A stretch of DNA of 47,823 nucleotides from Ignavibacteriales bacterium UBA1304 (GTDB lineage: Bacteria > Bacteroidota > Ignavibacteria > Ignavibacteriales > Ignavibacteriaceae), in the NCBI GenBank assembly GCA_002307295.1, contig DBTY01000056.1, positions 1 to 47,823 of the forward strand, given 5' to 3'. The notes below the pieces were generated by a model. It saw only the letters and a list, made by a program, of their open reading frames with translations, was not told where the DNA came from and did not search any database. The position numbers and the translations under genes are program-made. Below are positions 17,756-25,221 of this stretch, piece after piece (position 1 is the first letter of the stretch; each line of letters opens with the position of its first letter).

Positions 17756-17787
17756 TCCCTCTGTGTAGCGCCAACTATACAGAGGGA
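17756..17787 (-). terminator. Strong 13-bp hairpin after the propeller lipoprotein gene
   Basis: TCCCTCTGTGTAG (17756-17768) pairs with CTATACAGAGGGA (17775-17787), 13 bp with one wobble and a 6-base loop. It starts 12 bases past the stop of the propeller lipoprotein gene, which suits a terminator, but the minus-strand sequence after it is ACTAACAGC rather than a T tract. It may act with protein help or protect the 3' end of the message. Confidence 0.5.
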
Positions 17788-17798
17788 ATTATTTAGTT

Positions 17799-18896
17799 TT
17801 ATTGCTGTATCCCCCTATAAACCAATGCTTGAGTAGAAGTACTATACCCTACAATAAATACATTTTTATCTTTCGTCCATATTCTTTTTAAGCTTGATTG
17901 TTTTGATTTACTATAAAACTGATCATACTTATACCAGCTGTTTCCATTCCAGTGTATTATTAGTTCTCTGTCGCCGCTTATAAACACATTATTTGCGGAT
18001 GTCCCTCGTACACAGCGCATCGCGGATAGTCCTGTAATATTATTTATTGGAGAATTATATGGTATGTCGGACAATCTCCAATTGCCCGCTTTCCCTTCGT
18101 AGCTGAGCGCGCCCACAAGATATAATTTATCAGATGTATTTCCCCAAACGCTTACAAAATCACCATAAAGCATCGTACTGTCTGGATTTATTCCTCCTTT
18201 AACAATCGTCTTCCATGAATAACCATCATTTTGTAATATAACTCCTTCGCCCGTGCTTTCATTTTGTCCAGCCACAAAGATATGATTGCCATCTAAGCCC
18301 CAAATATCGCGTAAGACAAAAGAAGATGATCCGCTATTTTGCTTTGTCCAAGCATTACCATCGTAATGCAATATAACCCCATTCCAACCGACAGCATAAA
18401 GGTTTGTCGAACTGGTTCCCCAGACTGAAAGTAGTTGATTGTATTGATTAAGTTTCCATGTAATCCATGTTTTTCCATCCCAATGAGCTATTAAAGAATA
18501 TGCATTGTTATCAACAGAATAATATCCAACTGCCCAAATATCTTTTTCTCCAAAACCATAGATATCACATAATGTGCCTTCCAGATAATCAATACGCTTC
18601 CACGAGGAACCGTCCCAATGAATAATATTTGAAGCTACATATGGATTTAAAGAGAAGTACACAAACCCAACCGCATAAACATTATTAATGTCCGTGCCCC
18701 ATATTCCCTGAAGATTACATTGATACACTCCAACAGTATCTATCTGCCAGTTAAAGTTATGACTTGTTGTATCAGCTCCTAAATTTACTTCTGTCGCATT
18801 TTCTTTTTTGCAGCCAGAGCCAAAAATCGTAAAGGAAATTATTACAATTATTACCACATACTTTGCAATAGAAAAACTATCTTTATAAGTTTTCAT
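17799..18896 (-). CDS. Lipoprotein with WG...AVG beta-propeller repeats
   Basis: A 365-residue lipoprotein. The start is taken as the ATG at 18894-18896 (MKTYKDSFSIAKY), with an AGGAT ribosome site; the longer frame to 18941 would overlap the upstream gene by 35 bases and push the signal peptide inward. The lipobox is FGSGC. The mature protein consists of about six repeats of the form IWGTDINNVYAVG ... IIHWDGSSW, GFGEKDIWAVGYY ... IAHWDGKTW, VWGTSSTNLYAVG ... ILHYDGNAW. These are known as propeller-like repeats in secreted proteins of myxobacteria and Ignavibacteria. Function unknown; surface binding is the usual guess. Confidence 0.82.
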   Translation of the reverse strand: MKTYKDSFSIAKYVVIIVIISFTIFGSGCKKENATEVNLGADTTSHNFNWQIDTVGVYQCNLQGIWGTDINNVYAVGFVYFSLNPYVASNIIHWDGSSWKRIDYLEGTLCDIYGFGEKDIWAVGYYSVDNNAYSLIAHWDGKTWITWKLNQYNQLLSVWGTSSTNLYAVGWNGVILHYDGNAWTKQNSGSSSFVLRDIWGLDGNHIFVAGQNESTGEGVILQNDGYSWKTIVKGGINPDSTMLYGDFVSVWGNTSDKLYLVGALSYEGKAGNWRLSDIPYNSPINNITGLSAMRCVRGTSANNVFISGDRELIIHWNGNSWYKYDQFYSKSKQSSLKRIWTKDKNVFIVGYSTSTQALVYRGIQQ

Positions 18897-18906
18897 TTTA
18901 TCCTGA

Positions 18907-19557
18907 TTAGTTTGTATATAGTCTAAACCCAACCCCCACATGCCAAATGCCGCCGGAAAAACTGTCTTTGTTGTATTGGTAATCCGCTTCCGGGAATAGT
19001 TTTATTTTCTTCCAGGGAACGCCTATTCCAAAACCCACAACCCGACAGTTATTAATAAAGCTTGTTACAGCTCCCGACAGAAACGAATCGGAAAAATCGC
19101 CTTCTGTAGCTCCGGTAAAACTATAAAATGTATAATGAAGATAAGGCTCAAACCCGTGAATATCCTTACTAATAGTAGCTCCATATTTCAAATAAGAATA
19201 ACCACCGAAAAGATGTCCGTAGGTAAAATTCAGGCTGAAGTCATAAGCGCTGCTATCGCTAGTCAGTTGTTTACGCATTGCAAGCTCAACCATACGAGAA
19301 GGGATATAACGAATGCTTGGTTCAAATTTTAACGGAAGTCCGTAAGCAAACCCGAGCGAAGGGAAGAAAGGAGCATCCTTAGAGATAGTTAGAGATTTAT
19401 CAGCGCTTTTGAGTACAATATCTTCAAAGCCAACTGTTACTGCAAACTTTTTTTCATCCAAAGTTTTACCAGTGTAAAAATTGCTTGAAGAGACGCACCC
19501 GTAAAAGCCCGCCATAAAAGGCAGAAGAAGAATAATTAATTTAAGTAGTTTTCCCAT
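18907..19557 (-). CDS. Lipoprotein with outer-membrane barrel-like strands
   Basis: A 216-residue protein with a signal peptide and lipobox (GFYGC, Cys21). The mature part is rich in alternating aromatic/glycine strands: FAVTVGFEDIVL, FFPSLGFAYGLPL, YDFSLNFTYGHLFGGYSYL, YGATISKDIHGFEPYLHYTF, and a last strand IWHVGVGFRLYTN ending near the C-terminus. This resembles a small outer-membrane barrel or barrel-like lipoprotein; I cannot name a family. The ATG of the propeller lipoprotein follows its stop by 10 bases, so the two are likely made together. A promoter candidate lies immediately upstream. Confidence 0.7.
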   Translation of the reverse strand: MGKLLKLIILLLPFMAGFYGCVSSSNFYTGKTLDEKKFAVTVGFEDIVLKSADKSLTISKDAPFFPSLGFAYGLPLKFEPSIRYIPSRMVELAMRKQLTSDSSAYDFSLNFTYGHLFGGYSYLKYGATISKDIHGFEPYLHYTFYSFTGATEGDFSDSFLSGAVTSFINNCRVVGFGIGVPWKKIKLFPEADYQYNKDSFSGGIWHVGVGFRLYTN

Positions 19558-19579
19558 TTATGTTTCCCGCTCGGTTATA

Positions 19580-19608
19580 AAAATATTAACTATTACATAA
19601 TCTGGCAA
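19580..19608 (-). promoter_or_regulatory. Candidate promoter of the barrel-like lipoprotein gene
   Basis: On the minus strand TTGCCA (19603-19608) and TATTTT (19580-19585) are separated by 17 bases, just ahead of the start codon at 19557. The leader would be short, with GGGAA as ribosome site. Confidence 0.4.
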
Positions 19609-19897
19609 AAAGGATATAGTTTTCTAATCCCAGTTTTTCACTACTTTTATTTTAATTTTTACTATATTTATTTCTTTCATAAAACCTCGCCCTAAAACTT
19701 TTTTCTCACCCAAATAAAAAAGTAACTCTTATGAAACCGAAAGAGAGAATTTGCAGTAAACGTAAATACCCTTTTATAGGTCTACAATATGTGAGTTAGA
19801 AAATATCCCTTATATTTTCTATGAACTAAAATAATTTTACGAATTAAATATTTAAATGTCAAATATTTCTACATTATTTTCTTTGCCCCAATACAGC

Positions 19898-19944
19898 AAA
19901 CGGAGCAAACATCTTTATTTTCAGTAAAGAAGTCTGCTCCGTTT
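19898..19944 (-). terminator. Compound hairpin downstream of pyrC
   Basis: AAACGGAGCA (19898-19907) pairs with TGCTCCGTTT (19935-19944); inside, TCTTTA and TAAAGA form a second stem. It begins about 31 bases past the pyrC stop and probably ends the pyr transcript, although no T tract follows on the minus strand. Confidence 0.55.
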
Positions 19945-19975
19945 AAATAACTAAAATAAGAATAAATAATTCTGT

Positions 19976-21265
19976 TTATTCCTTAATATATTCCCCGTCA
20001 AAATAAAACTGTCCGTTATTAATAACGCCTAAAGCTTTCCCTTTCATCAGACGTTTATCAAAAGGAGAGTTTTTAGATTTGCTCTTAAACTTTGTAATAT
20101 CTACCGTCCAGATAGCTTCGGTATCCAAAATTGTAAAATTAGCTTTTTCCCCTTCCTTAATTAGCGGTACGGGAATGTTCAAAATTTTACGCGGATTAAC
20201 AGCCATTTTTTCTACAAGCTGTTCAAACGTTAAAACATTTTTACCAAGCAGTTCGGATATAGCAAGAGCGGCTTCAGTTTCCAAGCCTACTATTCCGTTT
20301 GGCGCATACTCAAACTCTACTTCTTTTTCTTCTATCGTATGCGGAGCGTGGTCGCTTGCAATGCAATCTATTGTGCCGTCTTTTAAGCCGGCAAGAACGG
20401 CTTCCAAATCGGCTCTGCCTCTTAAAGGAGGATTCATCTTAGCGTTTGTGTCATAAGTTTTTAGCGCGTCCTCTGTCATAGTAAAGTGATGAGGAGCCGC
20501 TTCGGCAGTAACGGGAATGTTTTTTGCCTTAGCCTGTCTAACCATATCGACCGAATTTTTTGTGCTGATGTGCGCAATATGAACTCTGCCGCCGCAATAC
20601 TCCGCCATTATAATATCGCGCATAACAATTAAGTCCTCCGCAATGGAAGGGATTGGAGGCAGGCCAAGAAAAGTAGACGTAACGCTTTCGTTCATAGCGC
20701 CGCCTGCAAGAGACTCGTCTTCGCAATGCTCTATTATTGGCATATTATACATTTTGGAATACTCAAGACATCTTTTGAGAATGCTTGCATTTTTAATAGC
20801 TACTCCGTCGTCAGAAAAAGCAACTGCGCCCGCTTCTGTAAGTTCGGCCATAGGAGATAACGATTCCCCTTTGCGTCCGTGGGTAGCCGCGGCGACGGGA
20901 AATACGTCAACAATATGTCCGGCGGCTCTTTCTTTTATCAGCTGAATCACTTCGGCAGAATCTGCGGCCGGATCGGTATTAGGCATGCTTGCAATTCCGG
21001 TATAACCGCCGTTAGCCGCGCTGTTGCAGCCTGTAACAACGGTTTCTTTATCTTCCCTGCCCGGTTCGCGCAAATGCACGTGCATATCGAACAAACCCGG
21101 AGTAAGATACTTGCCGCTTAATTCAAAAACGCGGGAGTTTTTTTCGTCGTCTTTTGTAATGCCGCCAATCTTAGCGATAATTCCGTTATCAATCAAAATA
21201 TCCGTTTTTACGTTTAATTTCTGTTCAGGATTTACAGCCGTAATATTTTTTAATAAAATCTTCAT
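19976..21265 (-). CDS. pyrC: Dihydroorotase
   Basis: Zinc enzyme that cyclises N-carbamoyl-L-aspartate to dihydroorotate, the third step of pyrimidine synthesis. At 429 residues it has the length of the class I (PyrC/AllB-like) enzymes. Metal and substrate motifs are visible: FDMHVHLREPGRED with the HxH pair, PIIEHCEDE, VHIAHISTKNS, and IASDHAPHTIEEKE. It is the last gene of pyrR-pyrB-pyrC, 12 bases after pyrB, and should share the PyrR-controlled leader. The C-terminal strands (FTILDTEAIWTVD, KGKALGVINNGQFYFDG) close the usual composite beta domain. No odd features. Confidence 0.95.
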   Translation of the reverse strand: MKILLKNITAVNPEQKLNVKTDILIDNGIIAKIGGITKDDEKNSRVFELSGKYLTPGLFDMHVHLREPGREDKETVVTGCNSAANGGYTGIASMPNTDPAADSAEVIQLIKERAAGHIVDVFPVAAATHGRKGESLSPMAELTEAGAVAFSDDGVAIKNASILKRCLEYSKMYNMPIIEHCEDESLAGGAMNESVTSTFLGLPPIPSIAEDLIVMRDIIMAEYCGGRVHIAHISTKNSVDMVRQAKAKNIPVTAEAAPHHFTMTEDALKTYDTNAKMNPPLRGRADLEAVLAGLKDGTIDCIASDHAPHTIEEKEVEFEYAPNGIVGLETEAALAISELLGKNVLTFEQLVEKMAVNPRKILNIPVPLIKEGEKANFTILDTEAIWTVDITKFKSKSKNSPFDKRLMKGKALGVINNGQFYFDGEYIKE

Positions 21266-21277
21266 GTGAATACCTTT

Positions 21278-22201
21278 TTAATTTTGAGTTCCTAATAAAT
21301 ATAATACGGCCATACGGACGGCCACTCCGTTAGTAACCTGCTTAAGTATAATCTGGTTCAGTCCGTCGGCTACTTCCGATGATATCTCAACGCCTCTGTT
21401 TATAGGGCCGGGATGAAGTATCACAATATCGCTTTTTCCGGCTTTATCTAACTTAGCCTGGTCTATGCCAAAGTACTGGCGGTACTCGCGGATTGAAGGG
21501 AAATTTGCTCCGGCTTTTCTTTCCAACTGAATACGCAAAACGTTTAACACATCGTTTTCCTGAATAGCCTCGTCTATATTATATATTACTTTTACTCCAA
21601 GGTCTTCAATAAATTTTGGTATCATGCTTGCAGGACCGCAAACCGACACGTCCGCGCCCATGGTTTTTAATCCAAAGATATTGGACATAGCAACTCTGCT
21701 GTGAGCGATATCGCCCACTATACAGACTTTTAAGCCTTCTATTTTACCGAGTCTCTCGCGTATTGAATACATATCCAACAGCGCCTGAGTCGGGTGCTCG
21801 TGGATGCCGTCTCCGGCGTTAATAACGTTGCACTTAGATATCTGCGTTAAAAAATTAGGAACGCCGGTAGCCGAGTGCCTTACCACAATCATATCCACCT
21901 TCATGGCTTCAATGTTTTGAATTGTATCTTTTAAAGTTTCTCCTTTAGCAACGCTGCTTGAAGAAACTGCAAAATTTATACTATCAGCCGAGAGCCGTTT
22001 TTCCGCAAGCTCAAACGATGTTCTTGTGCGGGTTGAGTTTTCATAAAACAAATTAACAACGGTTTTACCCTGTAACGTCGGCACTTTTTTAATTGGTCTT
22101 TCCAGCACTTCTCTAAAAGTAGTAGCCGTATCCAAAATTAATTTAATATCTTCTTTAGGAACTCCCTGCATTCCGAGCAGGTGCCTGCTTGATAAAGGCA
22201 T
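21278..22201 (-). CDS. pyrB: Aspartate carbamoyltransferase catalytic subunit
   Basis: Cytosolic enzyme joining carbamoyl phosphate and aspartate, the committed step of pyrimidine synthesis. The 307 residues carry the carbamoyl-phosphate loop ENSTRTRTSFELAEKRL, the SVAKGETLKDT segment, HPTQALLDMYSIRERLG and ILHPGPINRGVE. No pyrI regulatory subunit gene follows, so control is probably through PyrR at the leader rather than by an allosteric subunit; pyrI elsewhere cannot be excluded. It sits 35 bases downstream of pyrR's stop and 12 bases before pyrC. Confidence 0.96.
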   Translation of the reverse strand: MPLSSRHLLGMQGVPKEDIKLILDTATTFREVLERPIKKVPTLQGKTVVNLFYENSTRTRTSFELAEKRLSADSINFAVSSSSVAKGETLKDTIQNIEAMKVDMIVVRHSATGVPNFLTQISKCNVINAGDGIHEHPTQALLDMYSIRERLGKIEGLKVCIVGDIAHSRVAMSNIFGLKTMGADVSVCGPASMIPKFIEDLGVKVIYNIDEAIQENDVLNVLRIQLERKAGANFPSIREYRQYFGIDQAKLDKAGKSDIVILHPGPINRGVEISSEVADGLNQIILKQVTNGVAVRMAVLYLLGTQN

Positions 22202-22235
22202 TTCATACTCCTTTACAAATTATTTTTAAAACTTA

Positions 22236-22784
22236 TTATTCTTCTTTAGTTGTGTCAATTAAATAAATACCGTCTTCGTTATCTACCTCTTTCAATTTAA
22301 CTTTAACTTCTTCGTTAATTGAAGTCGGCGTATTTTTGCCTACATAATCAGGTCTTATCGGAAGTTCCCGGTGACCCCGGTCGACCAGCACGCAAAGTTG
22401 AATAGTGCTTGGTCTGCCTAAGTCCATCAAAGCGTCTAAAGCAGCACGGACGGTTCTTCCTGAATAAAGAACGTCGTCTATAAGGATAACGTCTTTTTCA
22501 TCAATGCTGAAAGTGATGTTTGTAACGGATACCTCCGGTTGTTTCAGTCTTTTTCTGAAATCATCTCTATATAATGTTACATCCAGCACCCCTAAGGGAA
22601 TTTCGATATGCTCAATTTCTTTTATTTTATCAAAAATCCTTTTGGCTACAAATTCGCCTCTGGTTCTCATGCCAATTAGAATAAGGTTATTTGTGCCTCT
22701 GTTTCTTTCAAGAATTTCGTGAGATACTCTGGTGATAATTCTTTCCAGACCCGTCTGATCTACTAATTTTGCTTTTATTTTCAT
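22236..22784 (-). CDS. pyrR: Bifunctional pyr operon regulator / uracil phosphoribosyltransferase
   Basis: RNA-binding regulator of pyrimidine genes that binds UMP/UTP and may have weak uracil phosphoribosyltransferase activity. The PRPP loop is VILIDDVLYSGRTVRAALDA; the N-terminal arm ELERNRGTNN-like segment (SHEILERNRGTNNLILIGMR) and the C-terminal VDRGHRELPIRPDYVGK are typical PyrR. The start is taken as the ATG at 22782-22784 (MKIKAKLVD) instead of the TTG at 22790, because the GAGGA site is about 10 bases upstream of it. First gene of the pyr operon. A PyrR-binding hairpin (22865-22895) and a second hairpin that buries the ribosome site (22796-22819) lie in its leader. Confidence 0.95.
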   Translation of the reverse strand: MKIKAKLVDQTGLERIITRVSHEILERNRGTNNLILIGMRTRGEFVAKRIFDKIKEIEHIEIPLGVLDVTLYRDDFRKRLKQPEVSVTNITFSIDEKDVILIDDVLYSGRTVRAALDALMDLGRPSTIQLCVLVDRGHRELPIRPDYVGKNTPTSINEEVKVKLKEVDNEDGIYLIDTTKEE

Positions 22785-22795
22785 ATACAAAAAAT

Positions 22796-22819
22796 CCTCT
22801 TCGGCTGGCGCCCAAGAGG
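22796..22819 (-). promoter_or_regulatory. Hairpin overlapping the pyrR ribosome-binding site
   Basis: On the minus strand CCTCTT (22814-22819) pairs with AAGAGG (22796-22801), with an inner GGC/GCC stem and a 4-base loop, followed directly by ATTTTTTG. It therefore looks like an intrinsic terminator, and its 3' arm contains the AGAGGA ribosome site of pyrR. It could stop transcription or block translation depending on PyrR; no clear antiterminator partner is visible. Confidence 0.7.
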
Positions 22820-22864
22820 TCCTAATTTAATTGATAAATATGTAATTTCGTATACATTGTTTTT

Positions 22865-22895
22865 CCTTAACTATCTCGCCGGATAGAATTAAAGG
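22865..22895 (-). promoter_or_regulatory. PyrR-binding RNA hairpin in the pyr leader
   Basis: On the minus strand CTATC-CGGCGA-GATAG (22871-22886) forms a 5-bp stem with the hexaloop CGGCGA, which fits the CNGNGA loop that PyrR recognises in Bacillus-type leaders. CCTT and AAGG, with an AA/TT step and bulges, extend it into a lower stem (22865-22895), as in known PyrR-binding loops. The stem sequence differs from the Bacillus consensus but keeps pairing. It lies about 17 bases after the predicted transcription start and upstream of pyrR. Confidence 0.75.
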
Positions 22896-22918
22896 TTAAT
22901 TTTTAATTGCCTAAATTT

Positions 22919-22947
22919 ATTAAACAACCGCCATAAAGTAAAGTCAA
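22919..22947 (-). promoter_or_regulatory. Candidate promoter of the pyrRBC operon
   Basis: On the minus strand TTGACT (22942-22947) and TTTAAT (22919-22924) are separated by 17 bases. A start near 22912 would give a leader that begins just before the PyrR-binding hairpin. Confidence 0.55.
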
Positions 22948-22986
22948 ATATTATTTTTTTAAGTCGTTGGATTTACACGCATAACA

Positions 22987-23030
22987 GAAAAACCTCCAAA
23001 GCGGCGTTATTAGCGACTTTGGAGGTTGAA
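22987..23030 (-). terminator. Intrinsic terminator after the VCBS-repeat T9SS protein gene
   Basis: AACCTCCAAAG (22991-23001) pairs with CTTTGGAGGTT (23017-23027), an 11-bp stem, followed on the minus strand by TTTTTCTG. It isolates the pyr operon promoter from the gene upstream. Confidence 0.9.
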
Positions 23031-23054
23031 AAAAACTAAAGTATTCTTAATTAA

Positions 23055-24827
23055 CTACTTAGTTAATATCATTTTCTTACTTACTGAGAAGCTGCCTGCG
23101 TCAAGTTTATAAAGATAAACTCCGCTTGATAATTTCCCGGCGTCAAACGTGACCGTATGCGTTCCAGCTTCCATATTAGCATTTACAAGAGTCATAACTT
23201 CCTGCCCAAGCATATTAAAAACCTTCAAGGAGACTTTAGAATCTTTCGGCAACTGATAGCTAATTACCGTACTTGGGTTAAATGGATTAGGGTAGTTTTG
23301 TGATAAATTAAAACTGTAAATTATTATATCGTTTTTTACGTCGCTAATAACATTTTTGTTTTTTGAAAGAAACGTATTCCCCGTCCCTGTATGCATTATA
23401 TCCAAAGCGCCATCGTTATCAAAATCGCCGGGGATAGGAACTGTTTGCCCAACCAGGGCTCTAATGCCAATATCAAAAACTTCTTCATTTTCAGAACATT
23501 GAAAATATGCGTTACCGCAGTTTATTTGAACATCAAATTGTACTGTGTCCATATTGCCCAGCGCCTGATCTACCTGTAGATTTGATGTAAGGATATCAAT
23601 CATATTATCGCCATTAAAATCTCCTGAAGTGAAAAACCCAAAATTCCCTGCACTGCTAAAGCCTTTATCCCATGATGAACTGAAATTGCCATTTTTATCG
23701 TTGATGAAAATTCTGCCTCCTAACTGAGACCCAAACATAGCTATGTCAAGATATCCGTCTTTATCAAAATCATCAATATACATTTGTCTGTAATCTACAA
23801 AGTTATCCGTTGTGAACTGTTTTGATTGAGTGAATTTACCATTTCCATCGTTATAATAAACAGTAAACCCTTCAAATATACGCGGATATGTCAATGTGTT
23901 GGCCACAATAAGGTCTAAAAATCCGTCATTATTAACGTCTGCTAAAGACATATTTAACGCTAACGTCGTAAAAGAATTTTCAGTTGAATCTGGAATAAAT
24001 TTGCCAGTTCCATCATTCCAGAATATCCGCCATACAGCCGTTTGATCTCCGGTTTTTTCAACTCCGATAAGATCCGGATAACCGTCATTATTAATATCGC
24101 CTAACGCGGTTATTATGCCTCCCTTATTATTTACCGGATAAAGCGTTTGGCTTAAATTGTATGCGCCTGAGCTATCGCACAAATAGACCTTAGAGTCAGA
24201 ATTAAACTCCTGGTAAGAACAGACGGCGTCAACGCGTCCATCGTTATTAAGATCAGACAAGTAACTAAGATCGACAAACTGCGGAACTGCTGTGCTTTTG
24301 TTAAATACGCCGCTGCCGTTGTTATAAAATATCATTCCCTGTGCAGTAGCAAGATCTATGCTTCCATCATTGTCAATATCTATTGCAACCGCATTGAGCG
24401 AAGGAAACGAGTATTTGACAGCTTCTGGAAATTTCGCGTTTGTTTTTTTTGAAATTCCAATATCAAACCGCCATTGATACCCTTTTATTATATTGCCCTG
24501 CTGATCGCGCACGCCTGTCATTTCGGCAGATATAACTTCGCCGGCAAAAAATTTATTTTTTGGTTTAAATACCGCCGTGTTGTTTTGTTTATCATAAACA
24601 ACGACGCCTTTTACAATTCCGCTGTTTGAACCGCTTATCCTGAAAGTCTTAGTGTTAATTGAAGCTGCATCAATAGAGGCGTTAAAGACAATTTTTATTT
24701 CAGCTGTTTCAGCGGCTCCAATTGAGTTAGGCAAAGGGGACGTTATAAATGTTATTGTCGACTGACCATTAATTAAAGAACAATAAACAATTATATATAT
24801 TAATATTGTACAGATTTTATTAAACAT
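23055..24827 (-). CDS. Secreted VCBS/FG-GAP propeller protein with T9SS sorting domain
   Basis: A 590-residue surface protein. A signal peptide (to about residue 22, SLINGQ) precedes a Big_5/SbsA-type Ig-like domain (about 25-128: SPLPNSIGAAETAEIKIVF, AEMTGVRDQQGNIIKGYQW). Seven calcium-binding-type repeats follow, each with a DxDxDG-like loop: DIDNDGSID, DLNNDGRVD, DINNDGYPD, DVNNDGFLD, DFDKDGYLD, DFNGDNMID, DFDNDGALD, consistent with a seven-bladed propeller. The last ~80 residues are a type IX sorting domain (NYPNPFNPSTVISYQLP ... SSGVYLYKLDAG ... KKMILTK), closely similar to that of the 1036-residue protein. TAAGGAGG, which also holds the stop codon of the small gene just upstream, is its ribosome site. 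Confidence 0.9.
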   Translation of the reverse strand: MFNKICTILIYIIVYCSLINGQSTITFITSPLPNSIGAAETAEIKIVFNASIDAASINTKTFRISGSNSGIVKGVVVYDKQNNTAVFKPKNKFFAGEVISAEMTGVRDQQGNIIKGYQWRFDIGISKKTNAKFPEAVKYSFPSLNAVAIDIDNDGSIDLATAQGMIFYNNGSGVFNKSTAVPQFVDLSYLSDLNNDGRVDAVCSYQEFNSDSKVYLCDSSGAYNLSQTLYPVNNKGGIITALGDINNDGYPDLIGVEKTGDQTAVWRIFWNDGTGKFIPDSTENSFTTLALNMSLADVNNDGFLDLIVANTLTYPRIFEGFTVYYNDGNGKFTQSKQFTTDNFVDYRQMYIDDFDKDGYLDIAMFGSQLGGRIFINDKNGNFSSSWDKGFSSAGNFGFFTSGDFNGDNMIDILTSNLQVDQALGNMDTVQFDVQINCGNAYFQCSENEEVFDIGIRALVGQTVPIPGDFDNDGALDIMHTGTGNTFLSKNKNVISDVKNDIIIYSFNLSQNYPNPFNPSTVISYQLPKDSKVSLKVFNMLGQEVMTLVNANMEAGTHTVTFDAGKLSSGVYLYKLDAGSFSVSKKMILTK

Positions 24828-24840
24828 TTTTCTTCCCTCC

Positions 24841-24957
24841 TTAAATGTTATTTGCCGCAGAGCCTTGCATATAGCGCGCTTTAATCGCTATCTGGCAGTA
24901 AGCCGTTTTTAAGAGACCTATAGATATAAAAAGAAAAAGTAACAATTTGTTCTTCAT
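24841..24957 (-). CDS. Small secreted peptide or lipopeptide (38 residues)
   Basis: A short gene starting ATG at 24955-24957 after GGAGGAGCTGAT. The peptide begins MKNKLLLFLFISIGLL and continues KTAYCQIAIKARYMQGSAAN, that is, a complete signal sequence followed by a lipobox-like TAYC or a signal-peptidase I site and only 17-18 mature residues. Its TAA is the first part of the TAAGGAGG ribosome site of the T9SS protein gene, so translation of the two is tightly coupled. It may be a leader peptide for the downstream gene or a truncated lipoprotein. No family recognised. Confidence 0.6.
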   Translation of the reverse strand: MKNKLLLFLFISIGLLKTAYCQIAIKARYMQGSAANNI

Positions 24958-25133
24958 ATCAGCTCCTCCACAACGTAATTAATCAAATACCGCTCTTAAA
25001 AATATATTAAGAACGAGCTAATTTATAAAACATCGCCTGATCAATGATAAAAATACTTTTAGTTTTTCCCTGTTCGCCAATTTTCCCCTCCCCATTAACC
25101 CGTATCAAATGAGGAGCACATTTATTACTTTCA

Positions 25134-25160
25134 TATTTAGCAAAAAAAAATAAAAGTCAA
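25134..25160 (-). promoter_or_regulatory. Candidate promoter for the small peptide and VCBS protein genes
   Basis: On the minus strand TTGACT (25155-25160) is followed after 15 bases by TAAATA (25134-25139), shorter than the ideal spacing. The leader of about 170 bases contains a small GCTC...GAGC hairpin near 24992-25017. Confidence 0.35.
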
Positions 25161-25221
25161 GCATTGTTTTGCAAATTACAAATAATTTTTATGCCAGTTT
25201 TTCTCGGGTAAGCGCATGTTC

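Larger units (their letters stand above)
19558..19975. other. 418-base intergenic stretch between a lipoprotein gene and pyrC
   Basis: A/T-rich and without a convincing gene. It holds the lipoprotein promoter (19580-19608), a 10-bp hairpin TAGAAAATAT-CCCTT-ATATTTTCTA (19797-19821) of unknown role, and the long hairpin after pyrC (19898-19944). No small gene with a ribosome site was found on either strand. Confidence 0.6.
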
